DNA from: Parelaphostrongylus tenuis
Lineage: Eukaryota > Nematoda > Chromadorea > Rhabditida > Metastrongylidae
Direction of reading: 5' to 3'
DNA: 64,000 nt
Assembly (NCBI GenBank): GCA_019055375.1
Contig: JAHQIW010000049.1
Coordinates: forward strand, 1-64,000
The position numbers and the translations under genes are program-made. Below, piece by piece: positions 25,851-37,730 of this stretch. Position 1 is the first letter of the stretch; the number at the start of each line of letters is the position of its first letter. Under the pieces are notes generated by a model. It worked only from the letters and a program-made list of their open reading frames with translations. It had not been told where the DNA came from and made no database searches.

Positions 25851-26595
25851 CTAAAAAACAGCTAAATAATAAAAATTCTTGTTGATAAAATAAAGCATCA
25901 TTATAGTTGAGAACCATGATTGATATGGCACACCGTTCTGCAAGGCGTAACAGCCAAATAAATCATTTGAAGCTGATCGAGACAAGGTTGAATAATTGAG
26001 CAGTCAAGAGGAAGTTCAAGGTTTCTCTAGTCAATAATATAACTTTCATGTAACACAGCTTATTTCCGTTGCTTACCACGAAAGTAATAACAGATAAAGC
26101 CACATGTAAGTAACACGGAATCAAGTAATTATAATTCTGTTGACAACATCCGCAATCTTCCTGGAAACGTTCTGCTCAGCTGTGTAGGTAAGTCGTTCAT
26201 CGTATTAACTTCGTGACGGCTTTAAACAGGTGAAACTTTCGGAGATATCTATGTCAGCGAGCCTAAATGAGACATAAGGAGCAAGTGCTTATGAGCAGTA
26301 TCTGTTTGGAAAGTGGCCTAACGTCAGTCCTTCCACAAGAGTTCTGAAAGTCACTTGCAAGGTTTTTCAAGAATTAATATCCGATTTGTGAATTGAATTT
26401 TTCTGTACAAGTAAAGCAGAACTATCTTCTTATGCTGTGCTACTACAAATTCAATTAAAGCATATTTCACGCACTTTTACTGCGTATGATTGAACTGAAG
26501 TACAGATTGTATTTTTCAACAATTTTCAAGATTTTGACTTCACATGAGGGCGAAAAGCGCAGTAATTAATGATGCAGTGTATAAAGAAATAAGAT
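25851..26595. other. Intergenic, nothing recognised
   Basis: AT-rich sequence with no open frame, splice structure or repeat that I can support. Confidence 0.4.
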
Positions 26596-26599
26596 GATA

Positions 26600-26860
26600 G
26601 GCAAGGCGCTGGTGCTATCCTCTCTCCAACACTCCCTTGCTGAACGCCCGATAACCTCTTAGTTCAGTTACGTCCAAGATCGCGAGCAAACGTCAAGACC
26701 ATCAATCAACGACATTCGTAAGGAACACTGAAACCTTGAATGGCAGCTGAAGCAGCACGTGAAATGTTCTAAGGCCTTTGAGGAGGATGAATGCGAGGAA
26801 ACGAATTGAATGTAAAATGTGTAGGGATCTTCACAGTGAACTGCGATGATAGATCATGTA
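26600..26860 (+). repeat. Dispersed repeat related to family D
   Basis: Contains CTCTCTCCAACACTCCCTTGC, a middle with AAGCAGCACGTGAAATG, then GGATGAATGCGAGGAAACG and GTGTAGGGATCTTCACAGTG. The same ordered blocks recur at 36960-37260 and, split, at 43380-43510 and 43730-43800. Confidence 0.55.
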
Positions 26861-29640
26861 GATAAGTAGTGATATAGCAGTTTTAAATGTGAAAGCACTA
26901 ATTTTGGCGAATCAACTTCTGCGAATTCAAGGTCGAGAGTAGTGCATCTAAAGGCGGTCCAAAAACAGTGTATAACGTCAAGAAAGCGTTGGTTAACGCA
27001 TTGTGAAGCGTGTTTTGAGCCTCTTATAAGGTATAATATGGCATTTATACTTCCTGAATTCGAGTAAAATAGTCAAAGCGGTGGCGTACGTTTATCTTCC
27101 CAAATATACTCACAGGTGCTTCTTAACTTTCCACGGAGTGGAATTGAAGTCTATTCATTGAAAGCGGATCTTAGCCAGCTCTCATTTACCTCACGTGATT
27201 ACATGCTTTTGTCGAAATGACTAAAAGAACCCAGTCTGCATATACATATTCATGAAATAATTCACTACTTGAATACAGGGAGTGTGAGTCAAATGACACA
27301 ACAAAATTACTTCATCACTTCCTTAATCACCTTGTGCGTCAAGGAATCACAAGTCAGCTTTTGATTCTTGTTCAACCCTCTATTCACTATCTCTGTCTGA
27401 AGGTGCTACGTGGTCTTGCAACTAACCTGCTGAGGTCCACTCAATTAAGGAGGTCCGTCGACGAAAGGAAACAAAATATGTGTACTGCAATGAATGTCGG
27501 TTGAAAAGAGCGCTATTTTACTAGGCGAATCCTTTTCATCATTGAACATATCAAAAGAAACTTTCTACATTCTACTAACAGGAATAAAATTTCTCTAACT
27601 GAAAGCGTGAAATTGAGAGAATTCATAAACGCGGTCTAAATCCTTGATGGATTTTGTTGTACTTGATTCAATGAACACTACACATCAGAAGTTTTTTCTC
27701 GTGGCTGGAATTGGGTAGGCAAGGGTCACCTCTTCAAAGACATTCAAAGTGAAATTTGGCTGACTTTCGTTGTTTCTAATCTTTAAAATCAAGCTTAACC
27801 ATTCTTCATGCATGTCACGAAAACTTTCTAAGTATTGATCAAAAACTACCATTTTCTAGAGCATTTTCGAACGAAAAATAAAGTTGACTTAAACAAGTAC
27901 CAATTGATATTTTATCATCGATCGAATTTGCAAACGTTTTTGTCTCATTTTTGGAGAACCTGATATTTTAACAGTTACATTCATCATGCACGGTAATGTT
28001 ATTTTTATTTTGGTGACGTTTCGGCTTGTTTCACAGTAATCTAAACTCGGCGCAGCGCAGCGCAGCAAATTTTGCGATGATTTACTAGAGAAGTCGCCAT
28101 TTCAAGTGTAAATGTTTAGAATCTTTCTCTCACTTTGAGTAATTATTCAGAGTGATACTTTTGTCCAGTATAATGATTTTGAAAATTTTCCCTAAAATTT
28201 ACCTTACGAGTTTTGCTTTTGAAGATGTTAAATAAGTGTTTAGTGCCCAGTAAAGAAATATTTAATATATTGCTATCTTCATAAATTGCATTTTCCATCA
28301 AAATAAAGGTAGCGTCAACCCGTTGACTCGCTCTAGAATTGTTTTGTACTGCACTGTTAATACTCTTCTCAGTATTTGCATCACACACTGCATTTGAAAA
28401 ATTTTGTGAAACTCAGGTATTGATTCTTCTCTTTCATAAAATTTCTCCAAATAACCACTAAAAGATTCGGAAGCTCGCTTACATACCATTTTTCAAAAAT
28501 GTGGGAATAAGGCGTTAACCAACTCTTCAGAGTTATGTTATTCACTTGACTTCATTCATGATATCTTAGAAGTGATTGGATGCGTATTTATTTTATACGG
28601 TGGTCTGAAGTTTCCTATCGATGTGTCAACATAAAGTTATCTGTAACATGAACGAGTTGTGATTAATCAGGATCGTTAACGAAGCTTTTTGAACGAGGGT
28701 AGTGATAAAAGTCATTAAATTATAAGTCATATTTTCTTCTTTTCTTTTTTCAATGTAAGACCATTGTTTAAAGAAAATGACAGCGACGTTTATCTTTGCT
28801 TTTTCGAACTATCATTTATTGTTTTTCAACACATTCGCGATTGTGGAATAAAACGTCGCTATCTATGTGTAACGGTGTCAGCTGTATTTTCTATGTGAAC
28901 CGAAGAACGTAGGGTCCCTGGATTCTTGCGATTATCGTTCCATTGTTCAATACCCACATGAAAAAGAAGAAAAAGGAAGAGATTTCGGGGCCATAAAAGA
29001 TTTGAGTGTTTAATTTGCAGAACTGTTCAATAATGCACGAGCACCATACTGTGCGCACGGTCGTATGTGTGGTGTTAAATACAGCGTAACTTACTAGTTT
29101 CTCATCAAGTATTATTGAATATAATCTACCAGTGAAAAAGAAGCCCAAAACCATTAGGATGGTATTTTGAATTATTAGTCGATTTCGTCCTAGTGAAACA
29201 CCAGATTGTTTCCATTAACCTCATGGAATTTTTGAAGCAATGTCAATTTGCGTAATTTTCAAGAGTACTGTGCAGATTTTTACTTATCGCCGTCAATTCG
29301 AAGACCTTCGTATGCATCAATATTCACTTTTTTGATAAAGTAGTCAATGAATGCAAGACCAGTCGGTTGTCACTTATTAAACTACCAGTTTTTAGAGAAA
29401 AAAAGGAGCAAATTCGATGATTGTTCTTTCTTTCATTTTGCGCGACCATTTATCACAATCTTCTATGGTGATTCCAGCACTTCTTGTATTCGAATCCTTT
29501 CCTCGTATTAAACCTCCACGAAACTTTTCAAATGTTTTACTACGGTTGGAAGAAAAGTTCTGGGGCACTTTAATAAGCATGGGATAGCCTTTATGCATAT
29601 CATGGGAATATTACACTTTCTTATGTGGGCGTGGTTTGAT
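26861..29640. other. Intergenic, no gene recognised
   Basis: AT-rich DNA. A short frame at about 27455-27530 reads KYVYCNECRLKRALFY before a stop and resembles the zinc-binding exon at 32461, but has no clear splice sites. A (GCGCA)-rich run lies near 28050. Open frames on the minus strand (28143-28489, 28891-29154) show no family features. Confidence 0.4.
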
Positions 29641-29900
29641 GTAAAAAGACAATGCCAGACCTCACATCGCCAAAAAGACCAAAGTTAGTTCGATGAATTA
29701 GACAAAGTCGAGGTTTTGCCGCATTCCGCCAACAGTCCAGATTGCTCTCCATCGGACTTTGGTCTTATCCCCATCAGTGGTCATGAGCTCTTTGATTCAC
29801 AGTCAAATGTATGGTCGACTTCGACCAGATCCAAAACTTGGCGGACCGCTTACGGAAGGTCGCAGAAAACGATGGCCTTTATTTTGAAGATTAGTATTAA
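29640..29900 (+). pseudogene. Mariner-family transposase relic (C-terminal catalytic part)
   Basis: The plus strand reads DNARPHIAKKTK from 29648, a mariner DD34D motif region around the second catalytic Asp. After one frameshift it continues LDKVEVLPHSANSPDCSPSD from 29699, matching the region around the third Asp. No start, no N-terminal helix-turn-helix part and no terminal inverted repeats were found nearby, and it is frameshifted, so it is a dead fragment. Confidence 0.8.
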
Positions 29901-30224
29901 AGCTTTTGTTTGGACTTCATGCATGAATTTTCACTTTCTTTACAAGTGCTCAAAGCTTTCTCTCCAGCTTAACATGTACTGCTTCGGCTTTTTAAGAATT
30001 CCATCTTCTTTACGAATGACGTAGAACGCTGGTCGAGGCATTGATTTGTAATATAGATAATGGGAGCAACCAAATTGGGTAGATTAGGTCCTTGACAGTG
30101 GCTGAGTTAGGTTGATTAAGAAGCTCCGGGGAATTTTTGTAAGTTTTTTTTTTACACATTTCTGTCGTTTTTTGTTGCAGTTTTATATATATTTATCTAG
30201 TTCATTGATTTCAGCACCGAAGCG

Positions 30225-30350
30225 TTTATTCAACAACGTGATGGTGGTGCAACGATAGCATACGCTACCAGAAAGAGTGAGATGTGGATTCGAATCCCGC
30301 CTGACGCAAACGTTTTTGCACACCACTCTATATTATAGGGTATATTGACA
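30225..30350 (+). repeat. SINE-like element, family B
   Basis: GATGGTGGTGCAACGATAGC (A-box region), GGATTCGAATCCCGCC (B-box region) and the trailer ACGTTTTTGCACACCACTC are intact and match 42650-42790. The leader is missing. Confidence 0.7.
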
Positions 30351-31839
30351 CACTGGTTTTACTGTTTAAAGCGCTAATGAATTTGATGAATTGCCTTGAA
30401 TATCTTACACGGAGTTTGCTCTTTGTCATTTCGACTCACTCCATGTGCGAATCCCGGCACTTCTCTTCAACTTCTTTTCTTTCATTCATCATCGTCAAAT
30501 GTCTCTAAAATTTTTACGTTTGGGTGAGAATTATACTTGACGATTTTTGTTTTGTTCATGAATGATGTTCAGTCGTGATCTGATCGATCCTTCATCTAGT
30601 CATGGGTTAATGATGCTAGGTGTCTCAAGTAAACTGAATGCAATTTCAGCGAAGTTTGTTTCAGCCAATTTCCTGATTCCCATTAAATGAGAGCGCTAGT
30701 AGACTTCTCCCGAGATCGAGTTAGAATGGTGTTTGTGATGAACAATATCAGTACCATCGCGCTATGCTTCGTCTTTTTCTACAGTTTAGATAAATTGTAC
30801 TTTTTATTTGTGTTGAGGTAGATCTCTTTCTTCTAACTTTTTTGGCGTTTCCGATAGTATCACGTATCTTGTACAAGTACCTGGAAAGAAATCTAATTAG
30901 TCAATTATATAAAATCTTTAGAAATGAATCTATGTGAATTTTTCAATGTGATTCTGATCGAATGCTGCAGGGAAAGCACGGATCTACTCGCAGCTTCAGT
31001 CCTTCTTGATTCACTGAAGTGGGCGCGTGTTTGTGCTGACTACTTAGAAAAAGCGAGAAGTGCTGCAACACGTGCTATAAGTTGTCAGAGCCTATGAAAC
31101 TTATCTTAATGTTTTGATCCTATTCCTCCGGCTATCGTTTCAGATATCGGCCCAATATTTACTTCCGTTGTGTGGTTGTATGGCTACTCAACACATTCGT
31201 CGAGAAATCATGTATGATTGGCTTATTTCCTTGCGGGCTGTCTCTTTCACCAAGCAAGTTTTTCCCTATTTTACACTTTCAGTATTTGATAGAAACCTTA
31301 CCAGCAAAGTCCTATCTTCTTGGCGTGGAATGACAAAATCAGTCTTCTGCACAATATAATTTGCACAGGTTCCTCAATCGTGGAGATGGTGTTCAATGCC
31401 CAAAAATCAAGGCCTATCCTTATACTATTTATAGTTTTATTTAAGTTAGCCGAAATTTGTTTCAACCTGACGTTGTGAAATTGGTGTAATAGTTGCTTTT
31501 AAACTTATAGAGAGGTAAGGGTATTTTCATTCACCCCTCCTTAGCAGAAGTTGTACTTATGGCTGGCACGCATTAAGGGTTCGCAATTATCGTGTAATAT
31601 ATCTCTTCAAATTATTTACAAAAAAATAGATGAACCTTCACATATAGAATCAATAATAATTTGACTATAGTGGTAGATTAGGGCCAGAGGTGAGATATGG
31701 CCCGATACGGAAAGAAAAAAATCATGCTTTCTGGCTCCGGTGGGCCTTTCGATGATTGTAAACATGAAAGCTGGTTTGTGAACTTGTTGGTAATTGGCAT
31801 AGCCCTAAGTTCCAATCTACTGTGATACTTTACATAGAT

Positions 31840-31875
31840 ATACATGCATATATATATATATATATATATATGTAT
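31840..31875. repeat. (TA)n microsatellite, left flank of family D repeat
   Basis: A TA-alternating run directly precedes the family D element. A second run at about 32137-32172 follows it, so the element sits inside a TA tract. Confidence 0.85.
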
Positions 31876-31877
31876 AC

Positions 31878-32125
31878 GGGGCGTCGTCGTCGAGTGGTTC
31901 TGATGCTCGTCGCGACGGTTGCAGGCTAAACCCCGTCCTCCACCTTTTTCTGACAGTCAAAAACGAGCGTCCTATGGAACGCCACAGCCAGAGTATCCTC
32001 TAGATTGCAGGAAGATGTGCTGAACTAGTATTTTACCACTTCTAAAAGTGGGACGAAGAACAATCCGAATGCAAAGAAAAGTGACATCCGCACAGTGAAA
32101 AAACACTGTGAAGACGGATGAATGA
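31878..32125 (+). repeat. Family D repeat with tRNA-like head
   Basis: The head GGCGTCGTCGTCGAGTGG, with GGTTGCAGGCTAAACCCCG as a degenerate B-box region, is tRNA-like. It is followed by the family D body (GGAACGCCACAGCCAGAG, TAGATTGCAGGAAG) and tail (CACAGTGAAAAAACACTGTG, AGACGG). It is the most complete copy in the window and lies between two TA runs. Confidence 0.65.
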
Positions 32126-32329
32126 AGTGCCAAAAGCATATATATATATTTATATATACATATATATGTATATTACACATTTTTTGCACGACCACCCTTC
32201 ATGCGTGTATATATGCAAAGGCGAAGTATGCATATAGAACTCACACAGTAAATATGTTTGCATGATAGCTGATAAATGATATTCCGTGCCTATAAATACT
32301 TCTATCATCTCTTACTATTCATTTTTCAG

Positions 32330-32389
32330 CTCTTCACCATCACTACTCGTTCTACATCAAATCCTTTGAACAAGCTACGTTTGTGACTG
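32330..32389 (+). CDS. Exon 1 of a CxxC-bearing unidentified gene (partial chain)
   Basis: 60-nt exon behind a strong ATTTTTCAG acceptor and before a GTGAGT donor. Only one frame is open (phase 1 in, phase 1 out): 19 whole codons reading LHHHYSFYIKSFEQATFVT. It is 71 nt from the next exon. Taken with that exon, the Tyr/Phe-rich stretch followed by YRxxCxxC loosely recalls FLYWCH-like domains, but this is a weak resemblance and not an assignment. Confidence 0.5.
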
Positions 32390-32460
32390 GTGAGTTAGGA
32401 TATACATAGTGAGGAAGCCATAGAAAAGCATTTGCTAAGTGCAAAATCGTAGGCGTTCAG

Positions 32461-32528
32461 GTTACCGCATCAACTGCACTGAATGTCGTCACAAAAGCAA
32501 TTTCACAACGATTCAGTGGAGCCAGCAG
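32461..32528 (+). CDS. Exon 2 of the CxxC-bearing unidentified gene
   Basis: 68-nt exon with acceptor GGCGTTCAG and donor GTACGG. In phase with the preceding exon it reads YRINCTECRHKSNF and ends IQWSQQ (phase 0 out). It carries the first CxxC pair. Phase 0 in would also be open, so the choice rests on continuity with exon 1, which has a single open frame. Confidence 0.5.
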
Positions 32529-33314
32529 GTACGGGTATCTTTTATTATGTGATGTTTTGTGATAGTTAGCGGAAATAAGTACTGCAATAAAAACGGAAAG
32601 AAAGCGCACAAAAGGTATTCAATTATAAAGAATCCTCTTGCAAGCTTTTCACCAACCGAGAAACATCCCTCGATGTCAGCTGAACAGCTTAACATCTACC
32701 TTTGCCTTGGTGTAGTCTTAGATACGTTTAGAGTCGAGGTTGCTTGGACTCAGTTTGAGAAAAAGTATTGACTTTCCTATTCGAACGGCTTTGTTGAGCA
32801 GTCGACCTCTTAGTGATTTGGTACTGCTGGAAGATTTTTCAACAAATTCACTAGGTTTTTATTGAAATGTCATTGGGAGCTGCTGTCACCAGGAAACTCC
32901 TGTCAAAAGAGCCCAACACTGAGCTGACTGAGACTAGCGCAATATTTTATTGCGGGTCGGAATGTTCTTATTGAATGTCATTGGAAGCTCTTATAGGGCT
33001 GCGTGTGGACACTTGAAAGTCATATATTCAAAAATTGCCTTATTTTTAACATTTCACGTATCTGATTTCTTTAAGGTAATAACGCGTTGCAAGAGCGAGC
33101 AGGCGATAAGTCTGGTGAGCCAAAGGGTAGTGTCTCTTTGCATCTTTAATTTCTCATTGAACTTCGAGATAGCACTGCCCTTAATATTTTTTTTGAGAAC
33201 ACAATGCACCACAAAATGAAGCTGACGGCAAGCCTAATGAGCCAATAGGTACTGCCACTTTGCTTCTTTATTTATCACTATGTTTCAAAAATTTACCGCG
33301 TTAAAATTTTTAAG

Positions 33315-33362
33315 ATAGGAATTTGTCCAGAGTGCAAGAAAACCGCCGCCTCATCGAATCAG
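33315..33362 (+). CDS. Exon 3 of the CxxC-bearing unidentified gene
   Basis: 48-nt exon after ATTTTTAAG and before GTATCT. In phase with exon 2 it reads IGICPECKKTAASSNQ, providing a second CxxC pair about 20 residues after the first; the pair of pairs is the pattern of a four-cysteine zinc site. The acceptor ends AAG and not CAG, which lowers confidence. Later exons were not joined with certainty. Confidence 0.42.
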
Positions 33363-33659
33363 GTATCTCATTATTTTACTCTATTTATGCTAGCGAATTC
33401 CGCTTCTTCTAAATAATAATGCGTCGTATTGCTTATTTTTGCATCGATTTTATTAATCTATTTGGCTATAAAACATCTTTATTCGTTCTAACCTTGTGAT
33501 TACTCTAATTGCCGACCATACTTGCACTTTCGGCAGGCACAAAAATTATCAGATCTTTTCGTAAGTTTTGACACAGGGGCAATAATCACCAAATTTATCA
33601 ACCAGAACTATTTCAAATTTTCTAACAGCATATCCAAAGTATGCTACATCATCCTGGAC

Positions 33660-34055
33660 ACATTTCACGCCAAGGGCTAGTGCGAACGACTGAATGCTGC
33701 AATCGAGCCTTGTCACGTCGACCTCGCCACAATTTCATCTGCTTCGAGGTAACGCAAGGTTGCATGTCGCCAAATTGGCAAAGAGGAAGATAACCGAGTT
33801 GGGGTGGGAGCTGCTGGATCACCCGCCGTACAGTCTTGATTATAGATGTCTGACTATTACCTCTTCTGATCGTTGGAGTGCTTCTTGGGCAAGAAGAGGT
33901 TCCAGGACATCAACCATTTGAAACGAGTATTGACAAGTTTTTTGAATTCAATGACTAGTTGTATGAGCGCGATATTTGATGCTTGAGAAATGGCAGAAAT
34001 GTGTACAGGGTGATGGCGCACTTAAAATAGTATTGTTAAGCAATTTTAATTACTT
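33660..34055 (+). pseudogene. Mariner-family transposase relic
   Basis: Reads GNARLHVAKLAKRKITELGW then ELLDHPPYSLDY, the mariner region around the second and third catalytic aspartates; the first of these is Gly here in place of Asp, so catalysis would be lost. After 33900 frames continue FQDINHLKRVLTSF and later ERWQK-like pieces with frameshifts. It lies between candidate exons of the unidentified gene(s), in the same orientation. Confidence 0.8.
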
Positions 34056-34059
34056 GTAG

Positions 34060-35030
34060 TTGATAAATTCAGTGTTTATTGCTCTAGTGCCAAAACTTAT
34101 GGAAAAAGGAAACTCATGCAAAAAAGTGTTTCTTTTGAATCGCCAACCTTCCCGTGTGCCTGACTCGTGTAACCCGATGAGTATTAGCTATCTTTCCACA
34201 GCTCACACCTATGGCGGACCCAACAGGTCACTGGAGCACATGGCCAAATGGCTTAGCTTAGTCGTTTCTGCGTTTAACGATCAGTTCGCTGATCTCACAC
34301 ACGGTACACATGAGTAAAAGATTTGAAGATGTCCTCATAGATGTTTGTACACTGAATGTGAGAGATGCTTCAGAAGAGATTTTGCTGAGAAAGACATTTA
34401 TCTCCTTATCTAATTTCTGATATTATGTAAATCGGCTGGAGATGAGGCTGCTCTTCTACGACAGCTTCTGCGGTGACTAAAGCTACAGACTTTCTTTTTA
34501 AGTTGGGGATCTGGATATTCATTTTTAGACCACGTTGGAATGCTTTCACAGGCCCATCCCAGGGTTGTAAGAAGGATCGAATTGACCACCATTCAACGAC
34601 ATTTGTGAGGAAGAGGAATGTATCCCACCAACACAAAGTTCGGAAACCTGCATGGATGGTAGACTCTAGTTTTGGGATTCACATAATTAGGGCATGACTG
34701 TGAAAGTGGGTTCTTTTGCAACAAATAAATGAACAGAGGGTAGAACCCATGCTTCATATACAGCGCGTGCGTGCTGAAACTACATCACTACACTACCGTA
34801 GCCCTTGTTTGGCGCCATCATTCTCGATGATACATTCCAGGTGTTAGCAAGCACCGTTTAACGTTTCCGATGTACGTGAAACTCAGGTTCAGCCTCCTTT
34901 ATGGGCAACATGTTTTCCATATTAGTCAGAATTTCTGGATAAGTCGGTAATAGCAAAACATACAGCATCTCGAACTGTCGCAATATTCAGTGGCTTTGTA
35001 AAGCTTCTTTGATCCATCGTCCTGTCTAAG
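34060..35030. other. No gene supported
   Basis: Open frames occur on both strands. The minus-strand frame at about 34410-34592 begins with a hydrophobic segment (MVVNSILLTTLGWAC) and includes YPDPQLKKKVC, but has no confirmed splice sites or second domain, so it is not called. Confidence 0.35.
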
Positions 35031-35034
35031 TATC

Positions 35035-35265
35035 TCGAGCCTCGCGCGAGCTAAAGGCCGCTCTCCAGCACTCCTCGGCAGTCAGCAATGAACGTTCTAG
35101 GGAATGCCTCAGCCAGGCTATGCTCGAGATTGCAAGGAGCAGTGCTCGACCGGTATCCTGCGCCGTTCAGATGATGAGAAAGTGAAGTGAATGCTAGAAG
35201 TACTGAGATTCGCATAGAAAAAAAAAACACTGTGAGGACGGACCAATAAAGAACTAAAAGTGCCG
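35035..35265 (+). repeat. Dispersed repeat family D copy
   Basis: GAACGTTCTAGGGAATGCC, CAGCCAGGCTATGCTCGAG, AGTGAATGCTAGAAGTACTG and an A-run followed by CACTGTGAGGACGGACC match the copies at 19035 and 31878 in the same order. Confidence 0.7.
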
Positions 35266-36562
35266 ATTGATCCTAATATGATGGACTTAATCGGTGGATC
35301 TTTTGCACAGCGAATCACATCTTGAAAGTTAGTGTTATCATACAACGGTGGATAAGGTGTTATTGGAGCTTGCAAGGTGCTCTTCAAACACAAGGTTCCC
35401 CCTACAAGAATGAGGTGCTTAGCGTCCTTCTGTTTTCTATAGTTTGTAGCGCCTGAAAAGAATGTCGGTTGATATGATGTTTTAGTTGTAGTTAGTTTTA
35501 GTTGTTTAGTTGTAGTTGATGAAGTTTTATGCGATAGCCGATGTTTCGGGGATGCGGTCTACACATTCAAAATCATCATGCAGCGTAGGACGCACCGCTA
35601 ATGAGTATACATCTGACCTAAGTGGTCTACTAACCTATCACTTCCTTGCCTTTATCACTCCCAAGTGGTCCGGTAGCAGTTCGCCGATTTCGGAAGGATG
35701 GAAGATTTGATGTGGTCCTGTCCTTCATGGAATTGTCGATCACGTGCACACTGCATGACACCTCAAACGATGAAATACAAGTGCTACCTTAGATATTGAT
35801 GTTGATCATAAAATCGTGTCATATCAGCTAGTTTGACGTATAGTCAACAAGCTTGTATATACTGTGTAAATGAAACACAATTCATGACATTTTCCACAAG
35901 AATTTTCTAGATTTCCAAAACAACACTCCAAAGTAAGTTAACGTTTCCTTTTGTTTGGCAAATCTATCGTAAAATTCTTCGTCAAATTTCACCCCTAGAG
36001 ATAGTGTTAATCCCGTAATATCATGCTCAGCCACTTGGAAAAATATTGGGATCTTTTGAATGGCCACCGCCGGAAGCTAATTGAAATATGAGAGATGAGT
36101 CACTTTGTTAATGCCCTTAGCCTTTACTGATTGCGCAATAGTTCGATGAAGGGCCGGTTGAGACGGATGTTCTTTTGAAAGGCAAAAGAACCATCTACTT
36201 CCATAAAGCTGATAAAGTCGAATTTTTTATAGCCGCTTTTTAAACGAAACATTTCTTATATCATGACACATCAGTCTATTGTTTGTTAACACTGTTTATA
36301 ATCACTGCAGACCTAGAGCGAGCTGCAACTTACGCCTAAAAAAATTGCATGCCATAAAAGGACAAAAGCCACAGTGTTCAGTGTTCAATCCCTCAAAAAT
36401 TGTTTCATACATTCGATTTTACTAGTGATATCATAGGATTGAATGAGTGCATATTTGGCCAGTAGAAAGGCCTCTAAAAGTGTGCCGATGTACCACGCCG
36501 GCATTCTGCTCTTGAAAAACATCTATTTGCCAACACTAGTTTATAACATGCCACCTTTTCAG

Positions 36563-36628
36563 CTCCGTCTTCGATAAATGATCTGCTGAGAGGGGACTCA
36601 GGTGCAACAAGTTTGACCAAGCTAAATG
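36563..36628 (+). CDS. 66-nt phase-1 exon of an unidentified gene (copy 1)
   Basis: Acceptor CCTTTTCAG, donor GTATAG. Only one frame is open: PSSINDLLRGDSGATSLTKL plus N. It is paralogous to the exon at 42534-42599: same length, same phases, 12 of 21 residues identical, and the first eight residues identical with silent changes in seven of the eight codons. That pattern is strong evidence that both are, or recently were, translated. Function unknown; the composition suggests a flexible linker region. Confidence 0.6.
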
Positions 36629-36959
36629 GTATAGATTTTTATGAGTGCTCACAGAACATATTTTTGTAGAGGCTTTTCAAATAGAAGTCCTTAATTTCGT
36701 AGATCCTAATTCTATAGAGCCCTTCAAATACATACTTTTGAACGGTGCTGCTTTACTCGAGTATCTAGGTCTAATATGCATAAACCTTTTATTTGTCTTG
36801 CTAAGAATAATTTGTTAATTTCTACATCGTTTATCGATACTTCGTTTTCTGATTCTGAACTGTTATTTGGTTTGACTTTTTATTTATTTAACGACAAGAA
36901 GCGAGAACGGAGCATCGCCGTGATCAGTAATTTGCTGAGAAGAAAGTAAGGTAATATGC

Positions 36960-37260
36960 AAGGCTCTGGCTTCAATCGTTTACACAGCACTCTCTTGCAA
37001 ACATTCAGCAAATACTTTATGAAACGTCATAAGAGATGTCTCAGCTCGGCTACCTCCAGATTTGCAGGAGTCGTCTCAACGAATGTTCTTCACCAATCAT
37101 AAAGAAGGAGAACCCTCAAGCAGCAATCTAAGCAACACGTGACTTGAAGACCCTGTGTGAGGTGTGAGTGTGCGCGGAAACGAATAAAGTGTAAGAAGTG
37201 CTGGGTTTCGCGCAGTGACTTGTGGGAGCGGGTCGCAGTCAATAAGAGATCACAAATAGA
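36960..37260 (+). repeat. Dispersed repeat related to family D
   Basis: Ordered blocks CAGCACTCTCTTGC, AAGCAACACGTGACTTG, GTGCGCGGAAACGAATAAAG and TGCTGGGTTTCGCGCAGTG match 26600-26860. Confidence 0.55.
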
Positions 37261-37675
37261 CAAAAGCGCGACTTGTTCACTGAGCTAGGATCTCATAAGA
37301 TTTCAACTACTGTATAGAAATGACATCAATTAACTATAGAAAATGACCAAGGCTTAAGTATCTAGCATCAAGCTATCCGGTACGGAATAACTTTGAAGCC
37401 TATCTGCAATAGAATGGCGATTTTATCTTTCAAAGGGGATATGGTGCTATTGCCTTTACCGTAAGACTGTCGGATTCACTAGCTTTGAAGTACGCGGCTA
37501 AACCACATTTGACGTGAATCACAGGCCTTCCGATCACTGAGCTGTGAAGCGCAATGAAATAATCAGCACCACAGAAAGTTGAATATTCCAAGTCATGACC
37601 AGCTTAGTCTATTTACAACTGTCGCTCAAATGTAACGATAAATTTTATATCATTATTAAAACTTTCATATTCCAG

Positions 37676-37723
37676 TGAAATCACCCGGCAGTATCTCTTC
37701 AGTCGTTGTCAGCGGTCTACACG
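37676..37723 (+). CDS. 48-nt phase-1 exon of an unidentified gene
   Basis: Acceptor CATATTCCAG and donor GTCAGT. In phase with the exon at 36563 (split codon G+TG, Val) it reads KSPGSISSVVVSGLH and leaves phase 1. It is Ser/Val-rich and of low information, so support rests on splice sites and phase. Confidence 0.4.
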
Positions 37724-37730
37724 GTCAGTA

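Noticed and set aside
30971..31359. Open frames ESTDLLAASVLLDSLKW... and ISAQYLLPLCGC... with acceptor-like CTGCAG and CGTTTCAG
   Set aside because: Both read like protein, but donors are weak, several frames are open in the second segment, and the phases do not chain to each other or to the exon at 32330. Could be real exons; transcript data would decide.
34406..34636. Minus-strand frames with a hydrophobic start and YPDPQLKKKVC
   Set aside because: Two frames are open over the same DNA, no second domain is present and no splice junction could be confirmed.
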